Shown: one piece after another, positions 38,961-48,002 of the stretch
How the letters are laid out: every line of letters starts with the position of its first letter
Position numbering within the stretch: the stretch's first letter is position 1
Assembly (NCBI GenBank): GCA_903832085.1
Contig: CAIKZZ010000007.1
Span: 62,001-126,000 of the forward strand
Reading direction: 5' to 3'
Source: an uncultured Pseudomonadota bacterium
Lineage (GTDB): Bacteria > Pseudomonadota > Gammaproteobacteria > Steroidobacterales > Steroidobacteraceae
Length of the DNA: 64,000 nucleotides
The notes under the pieces: model-generated
Told to the model about the DNA's origin: nothing
Seen by the model: only the letters and a program-made list of their open reading frames with translations
The model's database searches: none
Translations under genes and position numbers: made by a program

Positions 38961-39851
38961 ATGCGCGCTTTCCTGTCATTTCTTGCATCGATAGGCGTTA
39001 CGCTTCTCATCGCTGCGTTCGCTGCCTATCCTTTGTACCTTGTCATTCATCCTCTGGTCCAGGTCTGGCCATTTGACAAGATTGCGACGCGCCTATGGCA
39101 ACTACTCATGCTGCTTGCCGTATGGATGCTCATACGGCAGCTCAAGTTAGTGCGTAAACGTGATTTTGGCTATGACGTCGCTGCTACGCGCTGGCGCCGG
39201 TTATGCGTACAAGGATTTGCGGCTGGCGCTCTTAGCATGCTGCCGATCACTATCAGCATGCTAGCGCTTGGTGTACGCACTTTGCGGCCAGAGCTTGATT
39301 TTATGCGCGTTACTGGCGCGCTTGTCAGTGGAGTATTTTCAGGATTCGCCGTTGGGTTTTTAGAAGAAACTTTTTTTCGGGGGCTCGTGCTAGGAGCCGT
39401 GCTGCGCGAACTGCGTCGCCCCACTGCCGCTATCATGCTTGTATCCATACTGTATGCGTCAGTGCACTTTCTTGCGAGCACGCATATTCCACCAGATTCC
39501 GTCACATGGCATAGCGGCCTTGATTTGCTCTCAGGCGCGCTACGCAACTTTGTATCGCCAACTTCAATAATCGACGCTTGGCTTGCCTTGCTGGCAGTTG
39601 GCCTACTACTGGGCATGAGTGCGTTCTTTACCGGTAACATCGCCGTTGGCGTTGGTTTGCATGCTGGTTGGGTCGCGATGATGCGCGTAACGATCGGCGT
39701 AACTGATCTAAATGCTAGCTCGCCTTCGGCTTGGCTGGTGAATCAGAGTAACGGTTATATTGGCTGGCTGGTGTTTGGCTGGACGGCCGTACTCATCACC
39801 ACACTCATGCTAGTCCGTCGCCGTCTACGTAACCTGCGCCGCGATTACTAA
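38961..39851 (+). CDS. CPBP-family intramembrane glutamic protease (CAAX protease-like)
   Basis: Polytopic membrane protein of 296 residues, about six to eight helices. The catalytic EExxxR of the CPBP (Abi/Rce1-like) family is FLEETFFRGLVLG, with the later histidine motifs SVHFLAS and GLHAGWVAM. Family members are CAAX proteases or bacteriocin-immunity proteases; function here unknown. No convincing Shine-Dalgarno. Ends 4 bp from the convergent Lon-N gene. Confidence 0.88.
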   Translation: MRAFLSFLASIGVTLLIAAFAAYPLYLVIHPLVQVWPFDKIATRLWQLLMLLAVWMLIRQLKLVRKRDFGYDVAATRWRRLCVQGFAAGALSMLPITISMLALGVRTLRPELDFMRVTGALVSGVFSGFAVGFLEETFFRGLVLGAVLRELRRPTAAIMLVSILYASVHFLASTHIPPDSVTWHSGLDLLSGALRNFVSPTSIIDAWLALLAVGLLLGMSAFFTGNIAVGVGLHAGWVAMMRVTIGVTDLNASSPSAWLVNQSNGYIGWLVFGWTAVLITTLMLVRRRLRNLRRDY

Positions 39852-39855
39852 GCAC

Positions 39856-40455
39856 TTAAGCGTCGAGATTCGCGGGTGCTAGCTGGATCAGTGGCGCTAA
39901 ATAGCCTAGCCGCTCAAGTGGATCTTGTAACTCTAGCAACCCCTGCTTCACATCAGCCTCTAGCGGCGCGAGCTCCGCGATACGATTACCCACCCAACTC
40001 GCATCATCCCAGCGAGGAGTGAGCCACGAGTATGCATCATCCAAATCGGGGAATAACCGCCGCAATGCTTCGCTCAAGTGTGCGCATGCCAAAGGAATAG
40101 CTGCACTACAATCAGGGGGTATATCAACAACCTCCGCCATATTCAGACCGTCGGCCTCACGCCAAACTCGTTTGATTGCAAAGCGCTCCTTGCCGACACA
40201 GGTGAGGCCTAAAAGCCCATCCTCAAGCTGATTGAAGTCAACAACTTGCGCCTCTGTGCCCACGAGAGCTGTGGCCTGGACCGCAGTACCGACCTCTTGG
40301 CCGCTCGCTAACTGCACTACCCCAAACCCACAACCTTCGCGCATGCAACGGCTCACCATATCAACATAACGAGTTTCAAAAATACGTAGTGATAAAGGCC
40401 CCCCAGGAAACAGAGTCGTCCTTAACGGGAATAGAGGTAGCGTCCGCAAGTTCAA
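39856..40455 (-). CDS. Lon N-terminal (LON) domain protein
   Basis: 199-residue stand-alone LON substrate-binding domain, without AAA+ or protease parts. LRTLPLFPLRTTLFPGGPLSLRIFETRYVDMV is the domain start (residues 3-34), and GFGVVQLASGQEVG and VGKERFAIKRVWRE continue the fold. Its role in bacteria is not well defined. It overlaps the mpl stop by 4 bp, so mpl and this gene are cotranscribed. Confidence 0.9.
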   Translation of the reverse strand: MNLRTLPLFPLRTTLFPGGPLSLRIFETRYVDMVSRCMREGCGFGVVQLASGQEVGTAVQATALVGTEAQVVDFNQLEDGLLGLTCVGKERFAIKRVWREADGLNMAEVVDIPPDCSAAIPLACAHLSEALRRLFPDLDDAYSWLTPRWDDASWVGNRIAELAPLEADVKQGLLELQDPLERLGYLAPLIQLAPANLDA

Positions 40456-41816
40456 GGTAACCGCCCAAGCGCTGTCAGCAACTTAGCGTGCAATCCACCA
40501 AAGCCACCATTGCTCATCACAAGGATTTGGTCTCCACTGCGCGCGTATTCAACAATTTGGTGCATAAGATCTTCCAGGTCTTTGCAAACACTCGCCCGTT
40601 CACCAAGCGCTGCCACAGCGCCCCGAACATCCCAACCAAGGTCTGCTGGCTCGAAGACAAACACTCTATCTGCCGCGAGCAACGAGTCAGCGAGCGTGTC
40701 GCGATGTACGCCGAGGCGCATTGTTGCAGAGCGCGGCTCAAGCACGGCAACGATGCGATTATCTCCCACCTTTTTACGCAATCCATCTAAGGTCATTGCG
40801 ATTGCGGTCGGATGGTGCGCAAAATCGTCGTACACCGTAATATCGTGGACGATTCCGCGCACCTCCATTCGACGGCGAGCATTTTTAAACGATGCCAAAG
40901 CTTGCAATGCCGACTGCAGTGGGACGCCAGCGTGGCGCGCCGCCAAAATTGCAGCGAGCGCATTTTCTGCGTTGTGCGCACCGATCAATTCCCATTCCAC
41001 TGCGCCCATAACTAGACTGCCGTGTCGTACTTCAAAACTGGACCAGTCTGGGGCGAGCGCTTGCACCATAAAATCCGCGTCGTGATGTCGTGAAAATGTC
41101 TCCACCGGAGTCCACGCCCCCATGCTAAGCGTTGCGCGCAACTCAGCATCTGCACCATTAACAATTAGACGACCATCGCTTGGAACAGTACGCACCAGCT
41201 GATTGAACATTTTTCGAATGCTAGCAATATCTGGATAAATATCTGCGTGATCAAATTCGAGATTATTCAGAATCGCCGTCAATGGGCGGTAGTGTACGAA
41301 CTTAGCTCGCTTGTCGAAAAATGCTGTGTCGTATTCGTCAGCTTCCACCACAAAAAATGGTGATTTTCCAAGCCGCGCTGATACGGTAAAATTTCCCGGG
41401 ACACCACCAATTAAAAATCCAGGCTCCAAGCCGGCATACTCAAGTATCCACGTAAGCATACCTGACGTTGTGGTTTTTCCATGAGTACCTGCAACGGCGA
41501 GTACCCACCGATCAGCAAGCACATGCTCTGCAAGCCATGCAGGCCCTGAGGTATAAGCTAAGCCGCGGTTAAGCACCGCCTCGATCACAGGGTTGCCACG
41601 CGACAGTGCATTACCTATGACCACTACATCTGGCGCTGGCTCAAGTTGGCCAGGCAGATAACCCTCTGTCAGCCGAATCCCCAGAGCTTCCAGCTGTGTA
41701 CTCATCGGCGGGTACACGTTTTGATCAGATCCCGTGACTTCATGGCCCGCCTCGCGCGCCAATGCCGCGATGCCACCCATGAACGTGCCGCAGATACCGA
41801 GTATATGAACGCGCAT
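40452..41816 (-). CDS. mpl: Mpl, UDP-MurNAc:L-Ala-D-Glu-meso-DAP ligase (murein recycling)
   Basis: Reattaches recycled murein tripeptide to UDP-MurNAc, bypassing MurC-E. 454 residues from ATG 41816; MRVHILGICGTFMGGIAALAREAGHEVTGSD is the family start (residues 1-31), and a longer frame to 41885 adds a non-conserved cysteine-rich leader. The Mur-ligase ATP loop GTHGKTTTSGML and the DDFAHHPTAI block are intact. The start overlaps the stop of the upstream membrane-protein gene (TGATG), so translation is coupled. Fits the meso-DAP-type MurE in the same window. Confidence 0.95.
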   Translation of the reverse strand: MRVHILGICGTFMGGIAALAREAGHEVTGSDQNVYPPMSTQLEALGIRLTEGYLPGQLEPAPDVVVIGNALSRGNPVIEAVLNRGLAYTSGPAWLAEHVLADRWVLAVAGTHGKTTTSGMLTWILEYAGLEPGFLIGGVPGNFTVSARLGKSPFFVVEADEYDTAFFDKRAKFVHYRPLTAILNNLEFDHADIYPDIASIRKMFNQLVRTVPSDGRLIVNGADAELRATLSMGAWTPVETFSRHHDADFMVQALAPDWSSFEVRHGSLVMGAVEWELIGAHNAENALAAILAARHAGVPLQSALQALASFKNARRRMEVRGIVHDITVYDDFAHHPTAIAMTLDGLRKKVGDNRIVAVLEPRSATMRLGVHRDTLADSLLAADRVFVFEPADLGWDVRGAVAALGERASVCKDLEDLMHQIVEYARSGDQILVMSNGGFGGLHAKLLTALGRLP

Positions 41817-42334
41817 CAAGCTACTGCCATCGTTGAAACAGAAGGAATCAACCAATATCCGAGTGCAACATAAAGCATTGCACACATAAATCCTAATACG
41901 AAAGACACATCAAGCGCGGCCCTTGCCACGTGGCCCAGTGCAACGAGATACCACAGCAGCAACGGTAAGGACGCCAAGGACATCATAGCCGACAGCATAT
42001 GTGCGGCGCCCAATAACTGCCGGGCCAGCAGGATACCCAACATGGGCAGCGCGAACAGCGTGCCAACGCCAAAAATAGCGATCAGAGTCTGTAGTAGACG
42101 ATGACCGCAGCCCCGCAAAAGCAGCAATAGCGAAAAAAAAGCAACTGTCAGTGTCAGGTCCGCAAATCCCTGTGTTAGCGCGCCCGCCGGCCCGAATAAC
42201 CAACGCGACTGCAAGATGCTCGTCAGCAGATAGCAGGATCCTAACCGCAACAGCAATGGCCAAGACGGCGGTAGGTCACGCGGACCTTGGCGCAACTGGG
42301 CAATACTTAGGAAGGTACGAAAAAATGACTGCAT
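41816..42334 (-). CDS. Small integral membrane protein, unknown function
   Basis: About 172 residues from ATG 42334 (180 from 42358). Four or five hydrophobic helices follow a short N-terminus MQSFFRTFLSIAQLRQGPRDLPPS; for example FADLTLTVAFFSLLLLLRGC, IFGVGTLFALPMLGILLARQ and LALPLLLWYLVALGHV-like stretches. I recognise no family with certainty; topology resembles Yip1-type membrane proteins. Its stop overlaps the mpl start by one base (TGATG), so it is in one operon with mpl and the LON-domain gene. Divergent from rnd. Confidence 0.7.
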   Translation of the reverse strand: MQSFFRTFLSIAQLRQGPRDLPPSWPLLLRLGSCYLLTSILQSRWLFGPAGALTQGFADLTLTVAFFSLLLLLRGCGHRLLQTLIAIFGVGTLFALPMLGILLARQLLGAAHMLSAMMSLASLPLLLWYLVALGHVARAALDVSFVLGFMCAMLYVALGYWLIPSVSTMAVA

Positions 42335-42412
42335 CTTCAGATTCCGATTTGGGATCAACGGGACGGGGCCGCATAATGCCTACCTAATTGTACCTGCCAC
42401 CGGTCCACCCTT

Positions 42413-43534
42413 GTGCACACGCCTAACACTGCTTTACCTCTACCTCCCATCACCACACCGGCGGATCTTGCCGCCGTCGTTGCCGGATTTGAACCGCACG
42501 CTAAACTCGCGCTGGACACAGAATTTCTACGCGAGCGCACCTACCTTGCTGAACTTGCGCTGGTGCAGATCAGCGATGGCAGACAGATCGCACTGATAGA
42601 TCCCTTGGCAGATATTAGCCTCGACCCCCTTGCGCAGCTGCTCATCGATCCCACTCGGACAAAGGTATTACATGCTGCGCGACAAGACATCGAAGTCCTG
42701 CTACCACTGACAATAAGCCCACTGGCGCCTATTTTTGACACTCAAATTGCCGCAGCCCTCCTTGGGATGCCCGCTCAGATCGGCTATGCGGATCTGGTGC
42801 TGCGAGAACTTAACGTCACACTGGAAAAAAGCCAGACTCGAACCGACTGGACTAAACGTCCGCTGTCGGAGGCGCAGTTACACTACGCCGCAGATGACGT
42901 TCGCTGGCTACTCCCGCTCGCCGAACGCTTAGAGGAGCAACTTAATAAGCACGGCCGGCTGGCCTGGCTGGTTGAAGATTGCACAGCGCTGATCAATCCC
43001 GCGATTTACCGAATGAACCCCACCGATGCTTGGCAACGATTAAAGGGCATCCAGTCATTACCGCCTAGTGAACAACAGCGCCTGCGTGCGCTGGCGACTT
43101 GGCGCGAAGCACGCGCGCAACGCAGGAACCTGCCGCGTAGCTGGGTTGTAACAGATGATGCCATCAGGGCTATTGCGCAGCGAGTGCCTACAGACCTCGC
43201 GGGGCTGCAGCGACTTGCGATAATGCCGGTAGGCGCTAGCGAAAAGTTCTGGCCCGAAATCAAGGAAGCGCTGTCGCAAGCAGCTGAACAGCCTTTAAAC
43301 GGCATTACCCAAACGGTAGACGTCAAACCCTCACCAGAGGAACAGGCTGCAACCAAACGACTCGCTGAGCGGATGCGCTCGGTTGCCCAATCGCTGAATC
43401 TGCTACCCGAAGTACTGGGTACGCAGCGCGATCTGCGACGCATCGCTAGCGGTGAGCCACCGCTGACGGTCCTTTCAGGATGGCGAGCTGACATTCTTGC
43501 GGCGCCACTCGCGCAAGCTCTCGCCGGGAGCTAG
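42413..43534 (+). CDS. rnd: RNase D, 3'-5' exoribonuclease
   Basis: Trims tRNA 3' ends. 373 residues, GTG start. The DEDD exonuclease domain has DTEF in LALDTEFLRERTYLAEL, then AARQDIEVLLP, and YAADDVRWLLPLAERL (the DEDDy Tyr/Asp motif). Two HRDC domains follow (about 205-290 and 295-373). Converges on adk, with 9 bp between. Divergent from the membrane-protein/mpl unit. Confidence 0.94.
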   Translation: MHTPNTALPLPPITTPADLAAVVAGFEPHAKLALDTEFLRERTYLAELALVQISDGRQIALIDPLADISLDPLAQLLIDPTRTKVLHAARQDIEVLLPLTISPLAPIFDTQIAAALLGMPAQIGYADLVLRELNVTLEKSQTRTDWTKRPLSEAQLHYAADDVRWLLPLAERLEEQLNKHGRLAWLVEDCTALINPAIYRMNPTDAWQRLKGIQSLPPSEQQRLRALATWREARAQRRNLPRSWVVTDDAIRAIAQRVPTDLAGLQRLAIMPVGASEKFWPEIKEALSQAAEQPLNGITQTVDVKPSPEEQAATKRLAERMRSVAQSLNLLPEVLGTQRDLRRIASGEPPLTVLSGWRADILAAPLAQALAGS

Positions 43535-43543
43535 TATTTAAGG

Positions 43544-44206
43544 CTAAGCAGCACCAGCTGTGCGCAGAGCCGCGATGAGGCGCGTTGTGACGCCATCGAT
43601 GTCGCCCTCTGCATCCACAGCATGCAATAAGCCGCGACCACGATAGTACTCGGCAAGAGGCTGCGTCTGAGCTTCGTACACTTCAAGCCGTTTACCGATA
43701 GTCGCCTCGCTGTCATCGGGCCGCTGAAACAAATCTGGAGTTACGCACTGCCCACCACATGGAGGTGGCACTGAAGGTGCTGCAGTGTAAACATTGAACA
43801 CGCGCCCACAACCACGGCAAGTACGCCGACCAGTTAGGCGTCGCAAGAGCTGCTGAGGATCGACCTGCATCAGTACCACCGCCTGCAGTGGCTTACCGAT
43901 ACTCTCAAGGAGCATATTCAGGCCATCCGCTTGTACGATCGTACGAGGGAATCCATCAAGGATGAAGCCACTGTTCGCATCTGGAGCCGCAAGACGCTCG
44001 CGTATAATACCGAGCACAGTTTCGTCATCAACTAACTTACCGGCATCCATGGTCTGTTTGGCACGCAGCCCCATTGTCGTGCCAGCAGCTACAGCCGCGC
44101 GCAGCAAGTCGCCTGTCGAGACCTGCGGCACGCCATACATGTCGATCAGGCGTTGGGATTGGGTGCCTTTACCCGACCCAGGCGCACCCAGGAGCACAAT
44201 ACGCAT
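43544..44206 (-). CDS. adk: Adenylate kinase with four-cysteine (zinc-type) LID
   Basis: Interconverts ATP+AMP and 2 ADP. 220 residues from ATG 44206 (MRIVLLGAPGSGKGTQ); the frame to 44230 adds an extra MAAASKDI. Walker A GAPGSGKGTQ, AMP-site ISTGDLLR-like QVSTGDLLRAAV and FILDGFPRT are intact. The LID carries CRGC and, 16 residues later, CGGQC: four cysteines as in zinc-binding adenylate kinases of Gram-positives, whereas E. coli Adk has none. This is a likely structural zinc site (inference). Terminates against rnd. Confidence 0.95.
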   Translation of the reverse strand: MRIVLLGAPGSGKGTQSQRLIDMYGVPQVSTGDLLRAAVAAGTTMGLRAKQTMDAGKLVDDETVLGIIRERLAAPDANSGFILDGFPRTIVQADGLNMLLESIGKPLQAVVLMQVDPQQLLRRLTGRRTCRGCGRVFNVYTAAPSVPPPCGGQCVTPDLFQRPDDSEATIGKRLEVYEAQTQPLAEYYRGRGLLHAVDAEGDIDGVTTRLIAALRTAGAA

Positions 44207-44426
44207 GATGTCTTTACTCGCCGCCGCCAAACACGAACCGCGGGCGCTTTAGCCGCCCATAAGGTGGATATGCTGCCGCCCGATCACACAATCGTCAAAT
44301 CGTCGTGCGGGAGCCACAACAGCTGACCACGAACACGAACCGCCACGCCGCCCACACAAACGGCTAAAGTATGTTGTTTAGAGCATCCCAAAGTGGCGCC
44401 TACACGCCCCAGATTGGAGTTTAGAC

Positions 44427-45707
44427 ATGAAAGCATCGAAAGCGCCCCGTAAACGCAACGCCCTGTACGCCCAGTCCGGTGGGGTCACCGCCGTTATTAA
44501 CGCCTCTGCCGCGGGCGTCATCGAGACCTGCCGCGCGCACTCAAATCGTATAGGAAAACTGTACGCGGGTCGTCACGGAATTGTTGGCGTCTTGACCGAA
44601 GACCTCATTGACACCAGCCGCGAGAGCATCAAAGCGATTCGTGCGCTGCATCATACTCCTGCAGGGGCCTTTGGATCTGCGCGCTACAAACTCAAGAGCA
44701 TCGAACAGGATCGGCTGAAATACGAGCGTCTCATCGAGGTGTTTCGCGCACACGATATTGGTTACTTTTTTTATAACGGTGGTAACGATTCGATGGACAC
44801 CGCCCTAAAGATTTCAAAAATCGGTGCTGAGCTGCATTACCCCATCGCTTGCATCGGCGTACCGAAAACCGTTGATAACGATTTGCCAATCACGGATTGC
44901 TGCCCGGGTTTTGGCTCTGTTGCTAAGTACATCGCCGTCTCTACCCGAGAAGCGGCGCTCGATGTCGCCTCGATGGCACGCACATCGACCAAGGTATTTA
45001 TCCTTGAAGTCATGGGCCGGCACGCCGGTTGGATCGCTGCGGCCAGCGGCCTGAGTCAGCAAAAATCTGGAGATGCACCGCATATCATTTTGTTTCCGGA
45101 AATCCCTTTTGAGCAAAAGTCCTTTCTGGCACGCGTTAAAGACTGCGTGGCTCGACATGGATTTTGCGTCATCGTCGTGTCAGAGGGAGTTAAAACAAAG
45201 GACGGCACATTCCTCGCTGAGGCAGGAACTCGTGACGCCTTTGGACACGCTCAACTCGGTGGCGCGGCCCCAGAAATCGCACGATTGGTCAAAGAGGGGC
45301 TGGGTTACAAGTATCACTGGGCAGTGGCTGACTATCTGCAGCGCGCAGCTCGACACGTCGCCTCAAAAACAGATGTAGAGCAAGCCTACGCCGTAGGCAA
45401 AGCCGCTGTTGAATTTGCCCTCAAAGGGCACAATGCCGTTCTGCCGGTCATTGTACGCAAGTCCGACAAGCCCTACCGATGGGGCATTGCTGCCGCGCCG
45501 CTTGAGGCCGTGGCAAACGTGGAAAAGAAACTACCCCGTCACTTCGTAACCCGCGACGGCTTTGGCATCACGGCGGCAGCTCGGCGCTATCTTGCCCCCC
45601 TCATTGCAGGTGAAGACTATCCCCCGTTCAAAGACGGGCTGCCGGACTACGTCGTACTGAAGAACATTGCGGTTAAACGGAAGCTTAAAAGCAACTTCAA
45701 GGTATAA
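44427..45707 (+). CDS. pfp: Pyrophosphate-dependent 6-phosphofructokinase
   Basis: Uses PPi instead of ATP to phosphorylate fructose 6-phosphate, reversibly. 426 residues. The phosphate-donor site reads YNGGNDSMDTALK (Asn/Asp-type, as in PPi enzymes, not the GGDGS of ATP-PFK), and PKTVDNDLPITDCCPGFGSVAKY, FILEVMGRHAGWIAA and the GYKYHWAVADYLQRAARH block follow the PPi-PFK pattern. GGAG lies 7 nt before the ATG. hppA follows 138 bp downstream on the same strand, a linkage reported from methanotrophs. Confidence 0.95.
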   Translation: MKASKAPRKRNALYAQSGGVTAVINASAAGVIETCRAHSNRIGKLYAGRHGIVGVLTEDLIDTSRESIKAIRALHHTPAGAFGSARYKLKSIEQDRLKYERLIEVFRAHDIGYFFYNGGNDSMDTALKISKIGAELHYPIACIGVPKTVDNDLPITDCCPGFGSVAKYIAVSTREAALDVASMARTSTKVFILEVMGRHAGWIAAASGLSQQKSGDAPHIILFPEIPFEQKSFLARVKDCVARHGFCVIVVSEGVKTKDGTFLAEAGTRDAFGHAQLGGAAPEIARLVKEGLGYKYHWAVADYLQRAARHVASKTDVEQAYAVGKAAVEFALKGHNAVLPVIVRKSDKPYRWGIAAAPLEAVANVEKKLPRHFVTRDGFGITAAARRYLAPLIAGEDYPPFKDGLPDYVVLKNIAVKRKLKSNFKV

Positions 45708-45845
45708 TGACCTGCTTTATACGAGGGCCGAGCAGATAAACTTGTTGTAATTCATGTAGTTAGCCTTCAAGAGGCCACATCAATTACCCAAAGCCATGCT
45801 CGGATTTGGCGCTTTTTTTGTTTAACAACTGTTGGGGAGTAGACC

Positions 45846-47900
45846 ATGACGAGCGATCTTGCTCTGTGGCTTGCGATTAGCGCGGGCGCGGTGGCCATTG
45901 TGTACGGCCTTCTGGCTGTGCGCTGGATCATTAACCAGCCTGCGGGCAATGCACGCATGCAGGAAATTGCAGCCGCCATTCAAGCGGGTGCGGCAGCCTA
46001 TCTCAACCGGCAGTACTCAACGATTGCCGTGGCGGGCGTTGTACTTTTCGTTGTGCTGGGTTTCGTCCTTAACTGGCCAACAGCTGGCGGATTCGCTGTA
46101 GGCGCAATCCTCTCTGGCCTCACCGGCTACATCGGCATGAACGTCTCCGTGCGCGCGAACGTACGCACCGCTCATGCAGCAAGCATCGGCCTGAACCCAG
46201 CGTTGCAAGTCGCCTTTCGCGGCGGAGCGATCACCGGCATGTTGGTCGTTGGCCTTGCTCTGATTGGCGTTGCTTCTTACTACCTGATCATGCTGCAAGT
46301 AACCAGTGAGGATGCTGCGTTGCATTCACTGGTAGGTCTTGCATTCGGTGGCTCATTGATTTCAATTTTTGCGCGCCTCGGTGGCGGTATTTTCACCAAG
46401 GGCGCTGATGTCGGTGCTGACCTAGTTGGTAAAGTCGAAGCCGGCATTCCAGAAGATGATCCACGCAATCCTGCCGTGATCGCGGATAACGTTGGTGACA
46501 ACGTAGGCGATTGCGCTGGCATGGCAGCCGACCTATTCGAGACATATGCCGTAACTGTTGTTGCGACAATGCTGCTCGCAGGCATGACCGTTAAAAATCT
46601 TGGCGTCAATGCGATCCTGTTCCCGCTTGTGCTGGGCTCAGCATCCATCATCGCGTCCATCGTCGGCACATTCTTTGTCAGCGCCCGTGAAGGCGGCAAA
46701 ATCATGAATGCGCTGTACCGTGGCGTCATTGTGTCTGGCGCGATCGCAGCGCTTGCGTTCTACCCAATCACAACCATGATGATGGGCGAGCAGGCAATGC
46801 CACTGTACATGTGTGCACTGATTGGTCTTGCGCTCACTGCAGCCATGATCGTCATCACCGAGTACTACACAGCCACGGAGTATGGCCCAGTACGCTATGT
46901 CGCGGCAGCCTCACAAACTGGGCATGGCACCAACGTGATTGCGGGACTTGCGATCTCCATGAAGTCAACGGCACTGCCCGTACTGGCCGTGTGCGCCGCA
47001 ATTTATGGAGCCTATACGCTCGGCGAGAGTGCCGGCGTTGGTGAAGGCCTGTATGGCATTGCGATCGCAGCGACGGCGATGCTGTCGATGACTGGAATGA
47101 TTGTGGCGCTCGACGCCTACGGTCCGATCACTGATAACGGCGGCGGCATTGCTGAAATGGCTGGGTTGCCGAAAGAAGTGCGCAAAATCACAGACGCACT
47201 TGATGCTGTGGGCAACACCACCAAGGCGGTCACCAAGGGCTATGCGATTGGCTCGGCGGGACTCGCGGCACTTGTGCTGTTTGCCGATTACACACACAAC
47301 CTTGAGGCGGTCGGCAAACTGCAGCTCTTTTCGCTGTCAGACCCCGCGGTCATCATTGGACTGTTCATCGGCGGCTTAGTACCTTACCTGTTTGGGGCGA
47401 TGGCGATGGAAGCTGTCGGCCGCGCAGCAGGTGCGGTTGTTGTGGAAGTGCGTCGTCAGTTCAAAGAAATCCCCGGCATCATGGAAGGCACTGCAAAACC
47501 CGAATATGGTCGGGCTGTGGATATGCTGACACGTGCAGCCATCCGGGAAATGATCATACCGTCGCTGCTGCCAATCATCGTGCCAGTCATCATCGGCTTC
47601 GGGATGAATTTCCTGATGGGCCCAGGCGCTGGCGTTAAAGCCCTCGGTGGCTTGCTCATCGGCACCATTGTCACGGGCCTATTTGTGGCCATCTCAATGT
47701 GCACGGGCGGTGGCGCTTGGGACAATGCCAAAAAGTACATCGAAGAAGGTCACTTCGGCGGCAAAGGGTCTGATACCCATAAAGCCGCAGTCACGGGCGA
47801 CACCGTGGGTGATCCGTACAAGGATACGGCTGGGCCCGCGATCAACCCACTGATCAAAATTATCAACATCGTGGCACTACTGCTGGTGCCCTTGCTGTAA
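45846..47900 (+). CDS. hppA: Membrane-bound H+-translocating pyrophosphatase, K+-independent type
   Basis: Couples PPi hydrolysis to proton pumping (or makes PPi from the gradient). 684 residues, about 15-16 helices. The acidic catalytic loop is [20 protein letters not shown] followed by [29 protein letters not shown], and the C-terminal [13 protein letters not shown] and [20 protein letters not shown] metal sites are intact. At the K+-dependence site the sequence is [10 protein letters not shown], with Lys and Thr, the K+-independent signature (established). TTGGGGAG 8 nt before ATG. A strong terminator follows. Confidence 0.97.
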   Translation: MTSDLALWLAISAGAVAIVYGLLAVRWIINQPAGNARMQEIAAAIQAGAAAYLNRQYSTIAVAGVVLFVVLGFVLNWPTAGGFAVGAILSGLTGYIGMNVSVRANVRTAHAASIGLNPALQVAFRGGAITGMLVVGLALIGVASYYLIMLQVTSEDAALHSLVGLAFGGSLISIFARLGGGIFTKGADVGADLVGKVEAGIPEDDPRNPAVIADNVGDNVGDCAGMAADLFETYAVTVVATMLLAGMTVKNLGVNAILFPLVLGSASIIASIVGTFFVSAREGGKIMNALYRGVIVSGAIAALAFYPITTMMMGEQAMPLYMCALIGLALTAAMIVITEYYTATEYGPVRYVAAASQTGHGTNVIAGLAISMKSTALPVLAVCAAIYGAYTLGESAGVGEGLYGIAIAATAMLSMTGMIVALDAYGPITDNGGGIAEMAGLPKEVRKITDALDAVGNTTKAVTKGYAIGSAGLAALVLFADYTHNLEAVGKLQLFSLSDPAVIIGLFIGGLVPYLFGAMAMEAVGRAAGAVVVEVRRQFKEIPGIMEGTAKPEYGRAVDMLTRAAIREMIIPSLLPIIVPVIIGFGMNFLMGPGAGVKALGGLLIGTIVTGLFVAISMCTGGGAWDNAKKYIEEGHFGGKGSDTHKAAVTGDTVGDPYKDTAGPAINPLIKIINIVALLLVPLL

Positions 47901-47921
47901 TACCACGCCATTAGCGTGTTA

Positions 47922-47948
47922 AAAGGCGCCTTCGGGCGCCTTTTTTTT
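47922..47948 (+). terminator. Intrinsic terminator of pfp-hppA
   Basis: AAAGGCGCC and GGCGCC(TTT) (47922-47930 and 47935-47943) form a GC-rich stem around the stable TTCG tetraloop, followed by a run of T to 47948. It lies 22 bp after the hppA stop. This is the clearest rho-independent terminator in the window. Confidence 0.93.
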
Positions 47949-48002
47949 GCGCCTATACCGCGCACGACGGGTGCCAGCGGCGCACCCAAACTGATCATCG
48001 AT

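Noticed and set aside
40510-41085. 191-codon plus-strand open frame
   Set aside because: Antisense to mpl, with biased Ser/Arg/Thr composition and no recognisable motif.
44247-44369. 9-bp inverted repeat CTTTAGCCG/CGGCTAAAG between adk and pfp
   Set aside because: Arms are over 100 bp apart with no intermediate pairing; probably chance in this 220-bp gap, which otherwise shows nothing.
45703-45708. Perfect TATAAT at the pfp stop codon as an hppA promoter
   Set aside because: No -35 of any quality at 15-19 bp and no extended -10; the overlap with the stop codon makes chance likely.
45802-45821. Terminator before hppA (T-run after GCCA...TGGC)
   Set aside because: The stem is only about 4 bp, too weak for a terminator despite the T-run.
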